From Mariprofundus micogutta (lineage in GTDB: Bacteria; Pseudomonadota; Zetaproteobacteria; Mariprofundales; Mariprofundaceae): DNA of 49,563 bases. A model generated the notes under the pieces. It made no database searches and had not been told where the DNA came from. It was given only the letters and a program-made list of their open reading frames with translations. The translations under genes were made by a program, and so were the position numbers. Positions 17,210 to 25,547 of this stretch are shown one piece after another (position 1 is the first letter of the stretch; every line of letters begins with the position of its first letter). The DNA is taken from assembly GCF_001895085.1 (NCBI RefSeq), contig NZ_BDFD01000021.1, positions 1-49,563 on the forward strand. Direction: 5' to 3'.

Positions 17210-17608
17210 TTATTCAGCTTGATTGCGCATGAAGTCCGCAACGCCGTATAGAGCGGCATACAATTCATCAGACAGGGATTTATCTGTGACAACCTCATCA
17301 AGTGCACGTCGCATGCATAACATCCATTGATCACGCTCAGATTCACCAATGGAGAAGGGCATGTGGCGCATGCGCAGGCGAGGGTGGCCGAACTTCTCAA
17401 TATACAGGGATGGACCACCCATCCAGCCCGAAAGAAACATAAACAGTTTATTCTCGGCTGATTTCAGGTCATGGGCATGCATGCGGCGGATAGTCCCGGT
17501 CTCCGGCAACTCATCCATGAAATGGTAAAAATGCTGTACAAGCCGACGCAGCGGCTCTTCACCACCAATGCGAACATAATAAGTGCGGCTGTCACTCTGA
17601 ATCTGCAT
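17210..17608 (-). CDS. Group II (trHbO-like) truncated haemoglobin
   Basis: This 132-residue haem protein has the 2-on-2 globin features: LVQHFYHFMDELPE near the N-terminus, the segment FMFLSGWMGGPSLYIEKFGHPRLRMRHMPFSIG, with proximal His about 82 in RHMPF, and Trp about 95 (ERDQWM), the G8 Trp of group II. Such proteins bind O2 or NO and are often linked to nitrosative or oxidative stress. Start ATG 17608 has AAAGGA at 6 nt. It sits next to hemN and cytochrome genes. Confidence 0.9.
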   Translation of the reverse strand: MQIQSDSRTYYVRIGGEEPLRRLVQHFYHFMDELPETGTIRRMHAHDLKSAENKLFMFLSGWMGGPSLYIEKFGHPRLRMRHMPFSIGESERDQWMLCMRRALDEVVTDKSLSDELYAALYGVADFMRNQAE

Positions 17609-17649
17609 ATTGAATCCTTTTAATATTCATGGATAGGGAAGCTAACCAT

Positions 17650-17677
17650 AAAAATGGCCAGGCATATACCCGGCCAT
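17650..17677 (-). terminator. Intrinsic terminator after hemN
   Basis: On the minus strand ATGGCC pairs with GGCCAT around a 16-nt inner part that can extend the stem, followed by five T. It lies about 40 bp after the hemN stop. Confidence 0.75.
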
Positions 17678-17713
17678 CATAAGGTTTTCGGATCAATCGA
17701 ATAATAAGCCCAA

Positions 17714-19135
17714 TCAGATCGTTTTAGAGAAACTTGAACCTTCTTTTTTCTTCTGCAGGTATTCATCGAAAACCATTGCAACGTTACGGATCAGCAGGCG
17801 ACCTGCGGGCAGGACTGTCAGGCCATCTTCTCGCAATTCAACCAGATTATCTTTTGCCATCTCATCCAGGTCTGCGATGCCATCGGCAAAGTGCTGTTTG
17901 AAATTGATACCAAACTCGGATTCGAACTGGCTGTAATCCAATGAAAAATCGCACATCAGGCGCATGATAACCTGACGGCGGAGGTGATCTTCATCCGAGA
18001 GTATATAACCACGGAAAACCGGGAACTCATCTTGTTCTACAGCTTCTGTATATCCGTCCATTTCTTTTGCATTCTGGAAGAAGCCGCCACCAACATAACC
18101 AATGGAAGTCACGCCCAGTCCAATGAGATCACAATCAGCCTGTGTGCTGTATCCCTGAAAATTACGATACAGCTTGCCATTCTGCTGAGCGATGGTCAGC
18201 TCATCTTCCGGCTTGGCGAAATGATCCATGCCGATAAACACATAACCGGCATCCAGCAGCTTGTTAATGCTATGCTCAAGGATATTAAGTTTTTCCTGTG
18301 CTGTAGGCATTGCCGTTTCATCAATGCGACGCTGTGGCATAAACATATGTGGCATATGAGCGTAATTGAACAGAGCAATACGATCAGGATTGAATTCAAT
18401 GATTGTATCCAACGTGGCATCGAAGGTTTCGACAGTCTGATGTGGCAAGCCATACATCAGATCAATATTCATCGATTCAAAACCATGCTGACGCGCCTCA
18501 CCGAGCACTCGCATCGTCTCTTCTTTGGACTGAATACGATTGACAGCCTTCTGCACAATCGGATCGAAATCCTGTACACCCATGCTCATACGATTCAGGC
18601 CGATCTCCTGCAGAACACGAACAGTGTTTTCATCACATTCACGCGGGTCGATCTCTATACTGAACTCGCCTTCGTCTTTGCTGACGAAATTAAAGCGTTC
18701 GCGCAGCCTGGTCATAATAGCGCGCATCTGATCATTGTTCATGAAGGTTGGAGTGCCACCACCGAAGTGAAGTTGAGTCACAGGCCTTTGGCTATTGCAC
18801 ATCGTATCGGCAACGCGGTCGATTTCCTTAAGCAGCAGTTCGAGGTAGGGGGCAGCACGTTCATACTGTTTGGTGACGATTTTGCTGCAGCCGCAGTAGT
18901 AACAGACGGTATTGCAGAATGGGATATGAATATACAGCGAGAGCGGCGCATCATCGTCGGCTACGCGTTTCAGTGTTGTTGCATAATCGCTGGCACCGAT
19001 ACCAGTGTGAAACATCGGAGCAGTAGGATAGGAGGTGTAACGAGGCCCCGCCTTGTCATATTTTTTAATGATTTCCAGATCAAAAAGATCAGCGCCCCCC
19101 AATTGGGAGGCGCTTTTCACGGGACTGTGTGTCAT
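17714..19135 (-). CDS. hemN: Oxygen-independent coproporphyrinogen III oxidase (radical SAM)
   Basis: This 473-residue enzyme converts coproporphyrinogen III to protoporphyrinogen IX without oxygen. The N-terminal KYDKAGPRYTSYPTAP segment and the radical-SAM cluster CNTVCYYCGC (C74, C78, C81; C83 also conserved in HemN) are present, followed by LHFGGGTPTF and later GLGVTSIGY. This is true HemN rather than the HemW type. The start overlaps the upstream cytochrome gene by one base (TAATG), so haem synthesis and cytochrome production appear translationally coupled. Confidence 0.95.
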   Translation of the reverse strand: MTHSPVKSASQLGGADLFDLEIIKKYDKAGPRYTSYPTAPMFHTGIGASDYATTLKRVADDDAPLSLYIHIPFCNTVCYYCGCSKIVTKQYERAAPYLELLLKEIDRVADTMCNSQRPVTQLHFGGGTPTFMNNDQMRAIMTRLRERFNFVSKDEGEFSIEIDPRECDENTVRVLQEIGLNRMSMGVQDFDPIVQKAVNRIQSKEETMRVLGEARQHGFESMNIDLMYGLPHQTVETFDATLDTIIEFNPDRIALFNYAHMPHMFMPQRRIDETAMPTAQEKLNILEHSINKLLDAGYVFIGMDHFAKPEDELTIAQQNGKLYRNFQGYSTQADCDLIGLGVTSIGYVGGGFFQNAKEMDGYTEAVEQDEFPVFRGYILSDEDHLRRQVIMRLMCDFSLDYSQFESEFGINFKQHFADGIADLDEMAKDNLVELREDGLTVLPAGRLLIRNVAMVFDEYLQKKKEGSSFSKTI

Positions 19136-19959
19136 TACTTAGTACTCTTCCTCATATAGGCAATGATATCGTCAACATCAGATGCAGGCAGATGCGCGAC
19201 ATGTTTACCGGCACGATCCACATGGCGACCATGACGAATACGCAGGTCCAGCAGGCGGTTACTCAGATCTGCAATAGTGCGCTTGCTGGCAGCATTGCCT
19301 CTCAGTTTGATATCTGCCGGTGTTTTATGGCATGCGATACAATTCTGTTTGTACGCTTTGGCGCCTTTCACAGCATCAGCTTTGAAACGCAGACTATGTA
19401 CATAGTTGGCCACATCAGCAATGCCTTCATTGGTCATCTGATGACGCTTGCTTGTCATTTTGGTGCCAGGGCGACCATAACGCATGGTATGAGTAATTCC
19501 TGCCAGATCCAGTTCGGAGTAGACAAGGTTTTTGGCACCCATACCTGTTGCAGCACGTCCATCCATGCCGTGACAGCTTGAACAGACTGCTTCAAAGCGT
19601 TTTTTACCGTTAGCCAGATTCGGTTTATATTCAAATGTTTTGATATAATCGATCACAGCTTCAATCTGCAAACTATCCAGATCATACTTCTTCGGCGTCA
19701 TGGCCGTGCCATTGATACCATAAGCAATGATGCGACGCAGCTCATCGCGGCTGACTACAGATGCAATCGCCTGATGGTTACGCGCAGGGAACGGCTTTAA
19801 TGTTTTACCGAACTTGGTCGGCTTGCCATCGATGCCGTGACATGCGGAACAATTATTTTCAAACAAAACTTTACCATCCATTTCATCTGAAGCAGCTGAT
19901 GCCAGTGATGGTATTAGGCAGAGGGCAAGCAGGGCCCCCGTCAATCGAATTAAATGCAT
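19135..19959 (-). CDS. Periplasmic triheme c-type cytochrome
   Basis: This 274-residue protein has a Sec signal peptide (residues 1 to about 22, LIPSLASA) and three haem-binding motifs: CSACH (37-41), CSSCH (126-130) and CIACH (207-211). These sit in three cytochrome c class-I-like domains of roughly 90 residues. Candidate Met ligands follow the first two (TAMTPK, TKMTS); the third domain has no clear Met ligand. GGGAGGAG upstream of ATG 19959 is a strong ribosome site. It is the gene directly before hemN. It may pass electrons between membrane complexes; the partner is unknown. Confidence 0.88.
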   Translation of the reverse strand: MHLIRLTGALLALCLIPSLASAASDEMDGKVLFENNCSACHGIDGKPTKFGKTLKPFPARNHQAIASVVSRDELRRIIAYGINGTAMTPKKYDLDSLQIEAVIDYIKTFEYKPNLANGKKRFEAVCSSCHGMDGRAATGMGAKNLVYSELDLAGITHTMRYGRPGTKMTSKRHQMTNEGIADVANYVHSLRFKADAVKGAKAYKQNCIACHKTPADIKLRGNAASKRTIADLSNRLLDLRIRHGRHVDRAGKHVAHLPASDVDDIIAYMRKSTK

Positions 19960-20031
19960 ATTTTCACTCCTCCCGTGACTGAGTCGCTAACTATTTACTA
20001 CACAGTAATTAAGCGCAAGTGCTGACTGGCC

Positions 20032-20337
20032 TTACTGTTTAGACTGAATAAATGCGACAAGCGCATCTACCATGGCCTGATCTGTATTTAAATTCAGTTT
20101 TTTATTCACGCCTTTCATCATCTTAACGCGATCAGTTGTGAATGCTGTTTTCAATACTTCAGGATCTTTATTCATATCCTTGAATGCTGGTCCGGTTTTT
20201 TTCTTGTCAAAACTGTGGCACATCTTGCATTTCTTGCTGTACACTTTTTCGACATCCACACCATCACTGGCTATTGCAGACTGTGAAGTCAGCCCCAAAA
20301 AGGCTGCGGCTAAAATTATAGCAATTGTGTTTTTCAT
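20032..20337 (-). CDS. Small periplasmic monohaem cytochrome c
   Basis: This 101-residue protein has a signal peptide (about 1-24, ending SAIAS) and one CKMCH motif (37-41), followed by KKTGPAFKDM, the usual class I cytochrome c pattern. GGAGAAAGACG precedes ATG 20337, so the frame opening to 20361 is not used. It is paralogous in layout to the next cytochrome upstream and probably a soluble electron shuttle. Confidence 0.88.
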   Translation of the reverse strand: MKNTIAIILAAAFLGLTSQSAIASDGVDVEKVYSKKCKMCHSFDKKKTGPAFKDMNKDPEVLKTAFTTDRVKMMKGVNKKLNLNTDQAMVDALVAFIQSKQ

Positions 20338-20443
20338 CGTCTTTCTCCTTTCTTTCTCCACTATGGGAGTAGTTTAATCCCTAAAAGCCTCAGTCACGAG
20401 AGGAATGATTGCGCTTAGAGTTTAAATCATTACACCGGAGCTT

Positions 20444-20740
20444 TCACTTATACTGGCTGATAAAATCAACAAGCAAGTTTATTTGCTCGGGTTTAAGTAT
20501 TCCGCCAAATGAAGGCATTGGAAGTGCACTAGCATTATCGATGCCATCAGTAATTGCTGCTTGCAAAGCAAGCGGGTCTTTCATCATATCTTTTACTGAT
20601 GGCCCCATTTTCTGCTCTTCCAAAGCGTGGCAAATGGTGCATTTTTCATTGAAAAGCTTTTCCCCGTCACCCTGGGCAAAAACACTTTGAGGCAATAGGC
20701 TCAGGCAAAGACCAATAGTCATCAATAAATGTTTATTCAT
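20444..20740 (-). CDS. Small periplasmic monohaem cytochrome c
   Basis: This 98-residue protein has a signal peptide (about 1-22, SVFAQ) and the haem motif CTICH (34-38) followed by EEQKMGPSVKDM. A C-terminal MPSFGGILKPEQINLLVDFI supplies the likely axial Met and last helix. It begins 20 bp after the stop of the upstream membrane haem protein, so the two are likely one transcript. Confidence 0.88.
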   Translation of the reverse strand: MNKHLLMTIGLCLSLLPQSVFAQGDGEKLFNEKCTICHALEEQKMGPSVKDMMKDPLALQAAITDGIDNASALPMPSFGGILKPEQINLLVDFISQYK

Positions 20741-20760
20741 TTCTCAGTCCGGTACAAACC

Positions 20761-21501
20761 CTACATCTCAATAGGTTCTACATCAGGTTTGTATAGCCAC
20801 ATCTGATACATTGAGACAAGAATCTGAATGGTCAAAGAGATCCCCATCAGACCACCGGCCAACACCACGACAAATGCGAAGCCGGGAATATATTTGGTGA
20901 TATACCATGAGAGAATATCAACCAGGATAGCCAGAAACGGAACGGCAACCGTGACACGTTTTATCATCACCGGCATTTCGCAGAGTATAAAAATCCGACC
21001 GACAAAAAACAGAATGAAGGCGATGCCAAACAGGTGGATATGAGATACGCGCACAAGACTCTCAACAGAAGCGCCGGTGTCAGCTCGAGTCAGTGTTTTT
21101 ACTTCTTCGTAACTGGTTAGAGGTGGTAGTCCCATTTCAGCTTCAAGGGAATGACAGCCAATACAGTTGTTATTCAGAATCGGAGCGATTTTATTTTCAA
21201 ATTCATCTTTATCGGTACCGCCCTCAATCCAGTCAACAATCACCTGTTTTTGCTCAGGGGTTTCAAGATTGGCGTCCATGCCACCATTTAGCGCAGCACC
21301 AAGGCGGGTTTGCTGATGTTCGCCGTAGTATGCAATCTTCACATCTTCAACTGACAGGCCGACTTGACCATCACGTCCTTCGTGAGAAAAATAGGTGTGT
21401 GCCAGCGCGAACAGATAGCCAAGACCAATGGTAATAAGAAACATGGTATCGAGTATTTTTTCACTTACTGAGGCGTCAGAAAAACGACGATAGTGGGGCA
21501 T
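20761..21501 (-). CDS. Four-helix membrane protein with one haem-c motif
   Basis: This 246-residue protein has one helix near the N-terminus (about 17-35), a periplasmic domain of about 110 residues with a single CIGCH (113-117), then three further helices (about 154-174, 184-201, 207-232). HIH at the start of helix 2 (about 154-156) and HTYFSH after helix 1 could be haem or quinone-site ligands. GGAG lies 7 nt before ATG 21501. I do not recognise a named family. The layout (membrane anchor with c-haem, followed by soluble cytochromes) suggests a quinol- or cytochrome-linked electron-transfer step. Confidence 0.8.
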   Translation of the reverse strand: MPHYRRFSDASVSEKILDTMFLITIGLGYLFALAHTYFSHEGRDGQVGLSVEDVKIAYYGEHQQTRLGAALNGGMDANLETPEQKQVIVDWIEGGTDKDEFENKIAPILNNNCIGCHSLEAEMGLPPLTSYEEVKTLTRADTGASVESLVRVSHIHLFGIAFILFFVGRIFILCEMPVMIKRVTVAVPFLAILVDILSWYITKYIPGFAFVVVLAGGLMGISLTIQILVSMYQMWLYKPDVEPIEM

Positions 21502-21573
21502 TGGTGGCTCCTTTTTAAAAGCAAAGGCATTATAGCTTCAGATGAAATTTCGTCAATAATTTCAAATGGTTGA

Positions 21574-22983
21574 CTAATTACCTTGGTTATTTTTCCTCTG
21601 CTTCTGATACCAGGCAATAGCTGACTGTTTATCATAAATGCAGCCGTCAAGTTGCGCTTCGTAAGCACTTTTTAAAATCTTACCCATCAATATTCCCGGT
21701 TGCGCTCCCATTTTGAGCATGAGTTTGCCGGTTAGAATGGGGTGGGGGCGATTCTGATGGTTTTGTAGCTGCACAGCCTTGTGCAGCCATTCAAGTGCAG
21801 GCCTTGAAGGCGGTGCAGGAGCCCTGCCTGATGCATCAGCTTCTACAAGCATTTCCCATAATTCGATATTTGCCGGTTCAAGCCTGTGAGCCAGCCTTCG
21901 AACGGCGCGCTCAGTTGCTTCACCATGTAAATGTGTGATGTGCTCTCGAACCAAAGGCTCCACGTAATCCAATAGTGATAAAGGGGCACCAATACCGTTT
22001 AAGAAGGATTGGGCTGGTTTGATGCCTGCTTCGCTATGTCCCGGTGAACGAATGCGTCCCTGATGACCAGTCGTGTTGACAGAAGGCTTACCATAATCAT
22101 GGCACAGTGCGGCAAACACCAGTCGCTGGCGAACTACTGCTAATAAATTATTTTTTGATGCAATCGCTGATGCCTGATCGCAACATTGTAGCGTATGAGT
22201 CCACACATCACCCTCCGGATGCCAATGCGGATCCTGAGGACAATCAACAATCGCCTGAAGTTCTGGGTACAGCGAAATCCAGCCACTATCGATTAATAAT
22301 TGCAGTCCATAAGAGGGGTAAGGCGCACAACTCCATTTCTGCCATTCTGTCCAGATTCTTTCCGGCGGCAGGTATGCTGCCTCGGCAATAAGTTCTCGAC
22401 ATAAATCAACAGACTCATCATGTAAGGAAAAACCGAATCTTGCAGCAAACTGCATCGCCCGCAGAGGTCTGAGCGGATCTTCAGAGAATGCTTTGCTTAC
22501 ATGACGCAATTTCTTGTTTTGCAAGTCTTTTTTGCCACCATGAAAATCATGCATCTGACCAGTCAAGGGGTTGAGCATCATTGCGTTGATGGTAAAATCT
22601 CGTCTTAGCGAGGCTATTTCAGGGGAAAGGGAAGGGTCTGAATCCACCATAAAACCACTGTGCCCTCGTGCAGTTTTGCGCTCTGTTCTGGGTAGCGCGA
22701 CATCAATTTCTATTTCTTTATACCACAGTTTAAATACACCAAACTGTTTGCCTACAAATTCAACTTTGCCGATATTCTCTAATGTCTCCCGAAGTAATTC
22801 GGCTGGCACATTGTATACTTCCAGATCGAAGTCTTTGGGGGGCATGCCGAGCATAAGGTCTCGAACGCAGCCACCTACAAGCCATGATGTTGCATGCTTG
22901 TGAGACACGCATATGCGTTCACAAACCTCGACTAAAGGCGGTGGCAGGGTGCTGATATCGATAGATGTAAAAGACACTCGCAC
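21574..22983 (-). CDS. cca: tRNA CCA nucleotidyltransferase with HD domain
   Basis: This 469-residue enzyme adds or repairs the 3' CCA of tRNAs. The class II nucleotidyltransferase head shows WLVGGCVRDLMLG and PPKDFDLEVY (metal-binding DxD), then RRDFTINAM and the RLxRALQFAARF-type motif (PLRPLRAMQFAARFGF). A central HD phosphohydrolase motif, FAALCHDYGKP, and REHITHLHG mark the multifunctional form. The start is GTG 22983. The local tRNA-Arg gene already encodes its CCA, so this enzyme may act mainly in repair. Confidence 0.88.
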   Translation of the reverse strand: MRVSFTSIDISTLPPPLVEVCERICVSHKHATSWLVGGCVRDLMLGMPPKDFDLEVYNVPAELLRETLENIGKVEFVGKQFGVFKLWYKEIEIDVALPRTERKTARGHSGFMVDSDPSLSPEIASLRRDFTINAMMLNPLTGQMHDFHGGKKDLQNKKLRHVSKAFSEDPLRPLRAMQFAARFGFSLHDESVDLCRELIAEAAYLPPERIWTEWQKWSCAPYPSYGLQLLIDSGWISLYPELQAIVDCPQDPHWHPEGDVWTHTLQCCDQASAIASKNNLLAVVRQRLVFAALCHDYGKPSVNTTGHQGRIRSPGHSEAGIKPAQSFLNGIGAPLSLLDYVEPLVREHITHLHGEATERAVRRLAHRLEPANIELWEMLVEADASGRAPAPPSRPALEWLHKAVQLQNHQNRPHPILTGKLMLKMGAQPGILMGKILKSAYEAQLDGCIYDKQSAIAWYQKQRKNNQGN

Positions 22984-23077
22984 ATTCCACGCATGCTACT
23001 GCTAAATGGCAAGCATCGGCTGCCAGAAGTAAAAAAACTTGGGGGTAGTTATGCTTTTAGTCTATATATAGCAGGCT

Positions 23078-23443
23078 ATGCCTATTTCATACATTATCGA
23101 CATGAAGCAACAGACTGTATTCACGCAGGTATCGGGCATTGTCAAAGGTGATGATATGATTGCGCATCAGAATTGCCTGAGGGGTGATCCACAGTTTGAT
23201 CCCTGCATGAAAGAACTGATTAATTGTCTTGAACAGGAAAATACGGATATTGATAGTGTTGATAAGCTGTTTACCGTTGCCAACAGCCCCTGGGGAGACA
23301 AGGCAAAAAGAGCGTTAGTGGCTGATAACAAGCTCATCATTGGCCTATCCCGCATGTTCCAACTGCATATGACTGGCGAACATGGCAACATAGAAATTTT
23401 CAAAACCGTGAAGGAGGCGAAAGATTGGCTTAGGATTCAATAA
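23078..23443 (+). CDS. SpoIIAA/STAS-like small protein
   Basis: This 121-residue soluble protein has the pattern MPISYIIDxKxxxVFTQVSGIVKGDDMIAHQNCLRGDPQFDPCMKELI, typical of small SpoIIAA-like proteins of proteobacteria with an N-terminal beta-strand pair and a helix. No catalytic residues are visible and the family has no firm function; some members bind membranes or lipids. It is divergent from cca and stands alone before an intrinsic terminator. Confidence 0.6.
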   Translation: MPISYIIDMKQQTVFTQVSGIVKGDDMIAHQNCLRGDPQFDPCMKELINCLEQENTDIDSVDKLFTVANSPWGDKAKRALVADNKLIIGLSRMFQLHMTGEHGNIEIFKTVKEAKDWLRIQ

Positions 23444-23465
23444 AGAGAAAAACAAAGGTAAATAA

Positions 23466-23498
23466 AAAAAGCACCTACGATCTCTCGCAAGTGCTTTT
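23466..23498. terminator. Bidirectional intrinsic terminator in the convergent gap
   Basis: AAAAGCAC (23467-23474) pairs with GTGCTTTT (23491-23498), with an inner CGA/TCG stem. Minus-strand transcripts meet seven T after the stem, plus-strand transcripts four. It lies 23 bp after the STAS-like gene. Confidence 0.75.
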
Positions 23499-23554
23499 CA
23501 TGTTGGCATCCCCAAGGGGAGGCAGCCTTAACCTCAGTGAAGCCTTATGTAGCA

Positions 23555-23673
23555 ACATTTTCAAAAAATGTCATACTTATAGGTGTTTGTAAATCACACA
23601 TTAGATAATGAACAAATGTCAGGGCATATGTCCAATCGTCCATAATTACATGCATAAATGTCAGGACATTTGT
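23555..23673. promoter_or_regulatory. Array of three ATGTC/GACAT-type dyads in a convergent intergenic region
   Basis: Within the 306-bp gap between convergent genes (23444-23749) are ACATTTT-CAA-AAAATGT at 23555-23571, an imperfect dyad ACAAATGTCAGGGCATATGT at 23612-23631, and ATAAATGTCAGGACATTTGT at 23654-23673 with a perfect AAATGTC-AG-GACATTT core. The last two are 42 bp apart, close to four helical turns. Operators are unexpected between two gene 3' ends. A transcript running leftward from here to the T-rich terminator at 23466 would be about 100 nt, so a regulated small RNA is possible. Confidence 0.4.
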
Positions 23674-23749
23674 ATTTCTTTATAGGTATCACTATAGATA
23701 TGACTCATCACTATTGCCTATGGGCTCCAATTTATTCAGTAGAAGGTTG

Positions 23750-25462
23750 TTATCTTCCAATCAGAAATAGCAGCAGCAGGTTGACGGCAATCATTATAAT
23801 GGAGAGCCCACGCCAGAAGCCGAGCGGATTTCTCTCAATCAGAGGGGCGGTAGTTTTCATGAATGCCGGATTGGGATTTGAAAGGTCGTACTGGAATTCT
23901 GAATAGCTCTCATAACGACGATCCGGATCTTTCTGAACGGCCTTTTGAATGGCTCCATCCATCCAGACAGGTATATCTGAATTATGTTTGCGTACTGATG
24001 TGTAAACGTAATGTTTGTGCGGCTTTGTCTCTTCAGTATCTCCGTAGGGGAAGTGTCCGTTACTGAGGATTTCGTAAACAGTTATACCGAGTGAATACAT
24101 ATCACTATGGGGCGTACCTTCAAAACCCTCGAATAGTTCCGGGGCGATATAATTGGCTGTGCCATCCAAATGATGCTGTTCAATCGGCGTGTAAATCTCT
24201 TTCAGGCCTGCCACCTGTGTTGAACCGAAATCGATGATTTTAGTAACACCATGTTTATCAATCATGATATTATCGGGTTTGATATCCTGATGCACCATTT
24301 CACGGCGGTGAAATGCCCTTAGCCCTTTGATGACCTGATCGACGATATCACGTACCTGACCGAGATCGGGTTTCGGGTTGTCGAGTATCCATTGTGCCAG
24401 TGACTGGCCTTCGAGAAATTCAGTGACGTAATAGATGCAGCTACGTTTGCGTTTGAGTTGAAATACTTTGAAGACATGTGGGCTGCTGATGCGTCTTCCT
24501 ACCCATACCTCATGAAGAAAGCGGTCAATATAGGCAGGATCATCTTCAAAGTTCACAGAAGGCGTTTTGATAACAACAGTTTCACCGCTTTCAATGTCTT
24601 CAGCCAGATAAACCTGAATGGTGACACTGGAGTGTAGCTCTTTGATGATGTGGTAGCCATCTAGTTCCATACCCGGATCAAGTGGTGGGGGGAAGGGCAG
24701 GCTGGTCAGTTCACGGTAATACTCGTTTTCATTCTGATTCGGCAGCTGTTTTACCAGCAGAACCTGACAGGTCAGGTTGTCATCGCTGCCTACTTTAAGA
24801 GCCGAATCAATAATGTTTTCAGCTATCGTTTCCGGATTATCTGATGAGAGCACTGATGCGAGCAGTTGTTCCTTGCAAAGAAACTCATGTACACCATCAC
24901 TGGTCAAAATGAAGCGATCATTGAGCTCGACTGGCAGACTTTGATAATCAAAATTTACTTCATTTTCGCCCCCCATGGCTCTAGCCAGGTAGGTTTTATT
25001 ATGGTCAATGGTAAGCCGATGGTCTTTGGTCAGGCATCGGATACTCCCGCTTCTTATCAAATAAATGCGTGAGTCACCAACATGAAAGAGGTGGGCGGTG
25101 GTCGACTTGAGTACCAGGACAGCCAGTGTAGAGGCCAGGCTAAGCTGTGAGGCGTACCGTCGTTGTCCCTGACTATATAGCCAGGAGTTTAATGAGCGAA
25201 TGATGCGCTCACCTGCGGTTTTCACACTCCATGACATTGGGGTGCTGAAATAATCCGAGATAAAACCCTGCACGCAGTATTCGCTGGCCTCTTTAGCTGC
25301 TTCGCTGGAGCCCACCCCATCCGCTGTGATAGCAACGATACCTTTGTGAATGAGATCCATTTCATCGGGGATGCGGATGCCACAGCAATCCTCATTTTGT
25401 TCTTTGATACCAGCCTGTGAATTCTGTCCGGCTTCCACGATCAGCTTGTTATTCATACCCAT
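23750..25462 (-). CDS. Bifunctional PP2C phosphatase / Ser-Thr protein kinase
   Basis: This 570-residue fusion has a PP2C domain (about 8-238) with NQDC-like metal residues (KEQNEDCCG, ADGVGS, HVGDSRIY, TSDGVHEF, GSDDNLT). A kinase domain (about 266-530) follows, with Lys about 299 (VVIKT), HQDIKPDNIM (catalytic Asp 393), DFG (411-413) and YIAPELF. A C-terminal membrane helix (about 552-569) anchors it. The glycine-rich loop is degenerate (ELHSSVTIQVYLAE) and HRD reads HQD. The same fusion type lies beside nitrate transporter genes in other proteobacteria, for example the P. aeruginosa nir/nas region. It follows narK by 85 bp, so control of nitrate uptake is inferred. Confidence 0.9.
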   Translation of the reverse strand: MGMNNKLIVEAGQNSQAGIKEQNEDCCGIRIPDEMDLIHKGIVAITADGVGSSEAAKEASEYCVQGFISDYFSTPMSWSVKTAGERIIRSLNSWLYSQGQRRYASQLSLASTLAVLVLKSTTAHLFHVGDSRIYLIRSGSIRCLTKDHRLTIDHNKTYLARAMGGENEVNFDYQSLPVELNDRFILTSDGVHEFLCKEQLLASVLSSDNPETIAENIIDSALKVGSDDNLTCQVLLVKQLPNQNENEYYRELTSLPFPPPLDPGMELDGYHIIKELHSSVTIQVYLAEDIESGETVVIKTPSVNFEDDPAYIDRFLHEVWVGRRISSPHVFKVFQLKRKRSCIYYVTEFLEGQSLAQWILDNPKPDLGQVRDIVDQVIKGLRAFHRREMVHQDIKPDNIMIDKHGVTKIIDFGSTQVAGLKEIYTPIEQHHLDGTANYIAPELFEGFEGTPHSDMYSLGITVYEILSNGHFPYGDTEETKPHKHYVYTSVRKHNSDIPVWMDGAIQKAVQKDPDRRYESYSEFQYDLSNPNPAFMKTTAPLIERNPLGFWRGLSIIMIAVNLLLLFLIGR

Positions 25463-25547
25463 GCCTCACCATAAACCACAACGACAGGAAGGCACAGAGG
25501 CTTGTTAATACCAGCCTCCATGCCTTTGTCATTGTTTTTCCGAACCC

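Noticed and set aside
17984-19159. 391-codon plus-strand ORF opposite hemN
   Set aside because: It mirrors a well-recognised radical-SAM enzyme on the other strand and has no family features.
23658-23906. 82-codon plus-strand ORF
   Set aside because: It starts inside an operator-like dyad and runs into the 3' end of the kinase gene on the opposite strand; no ribosome site.
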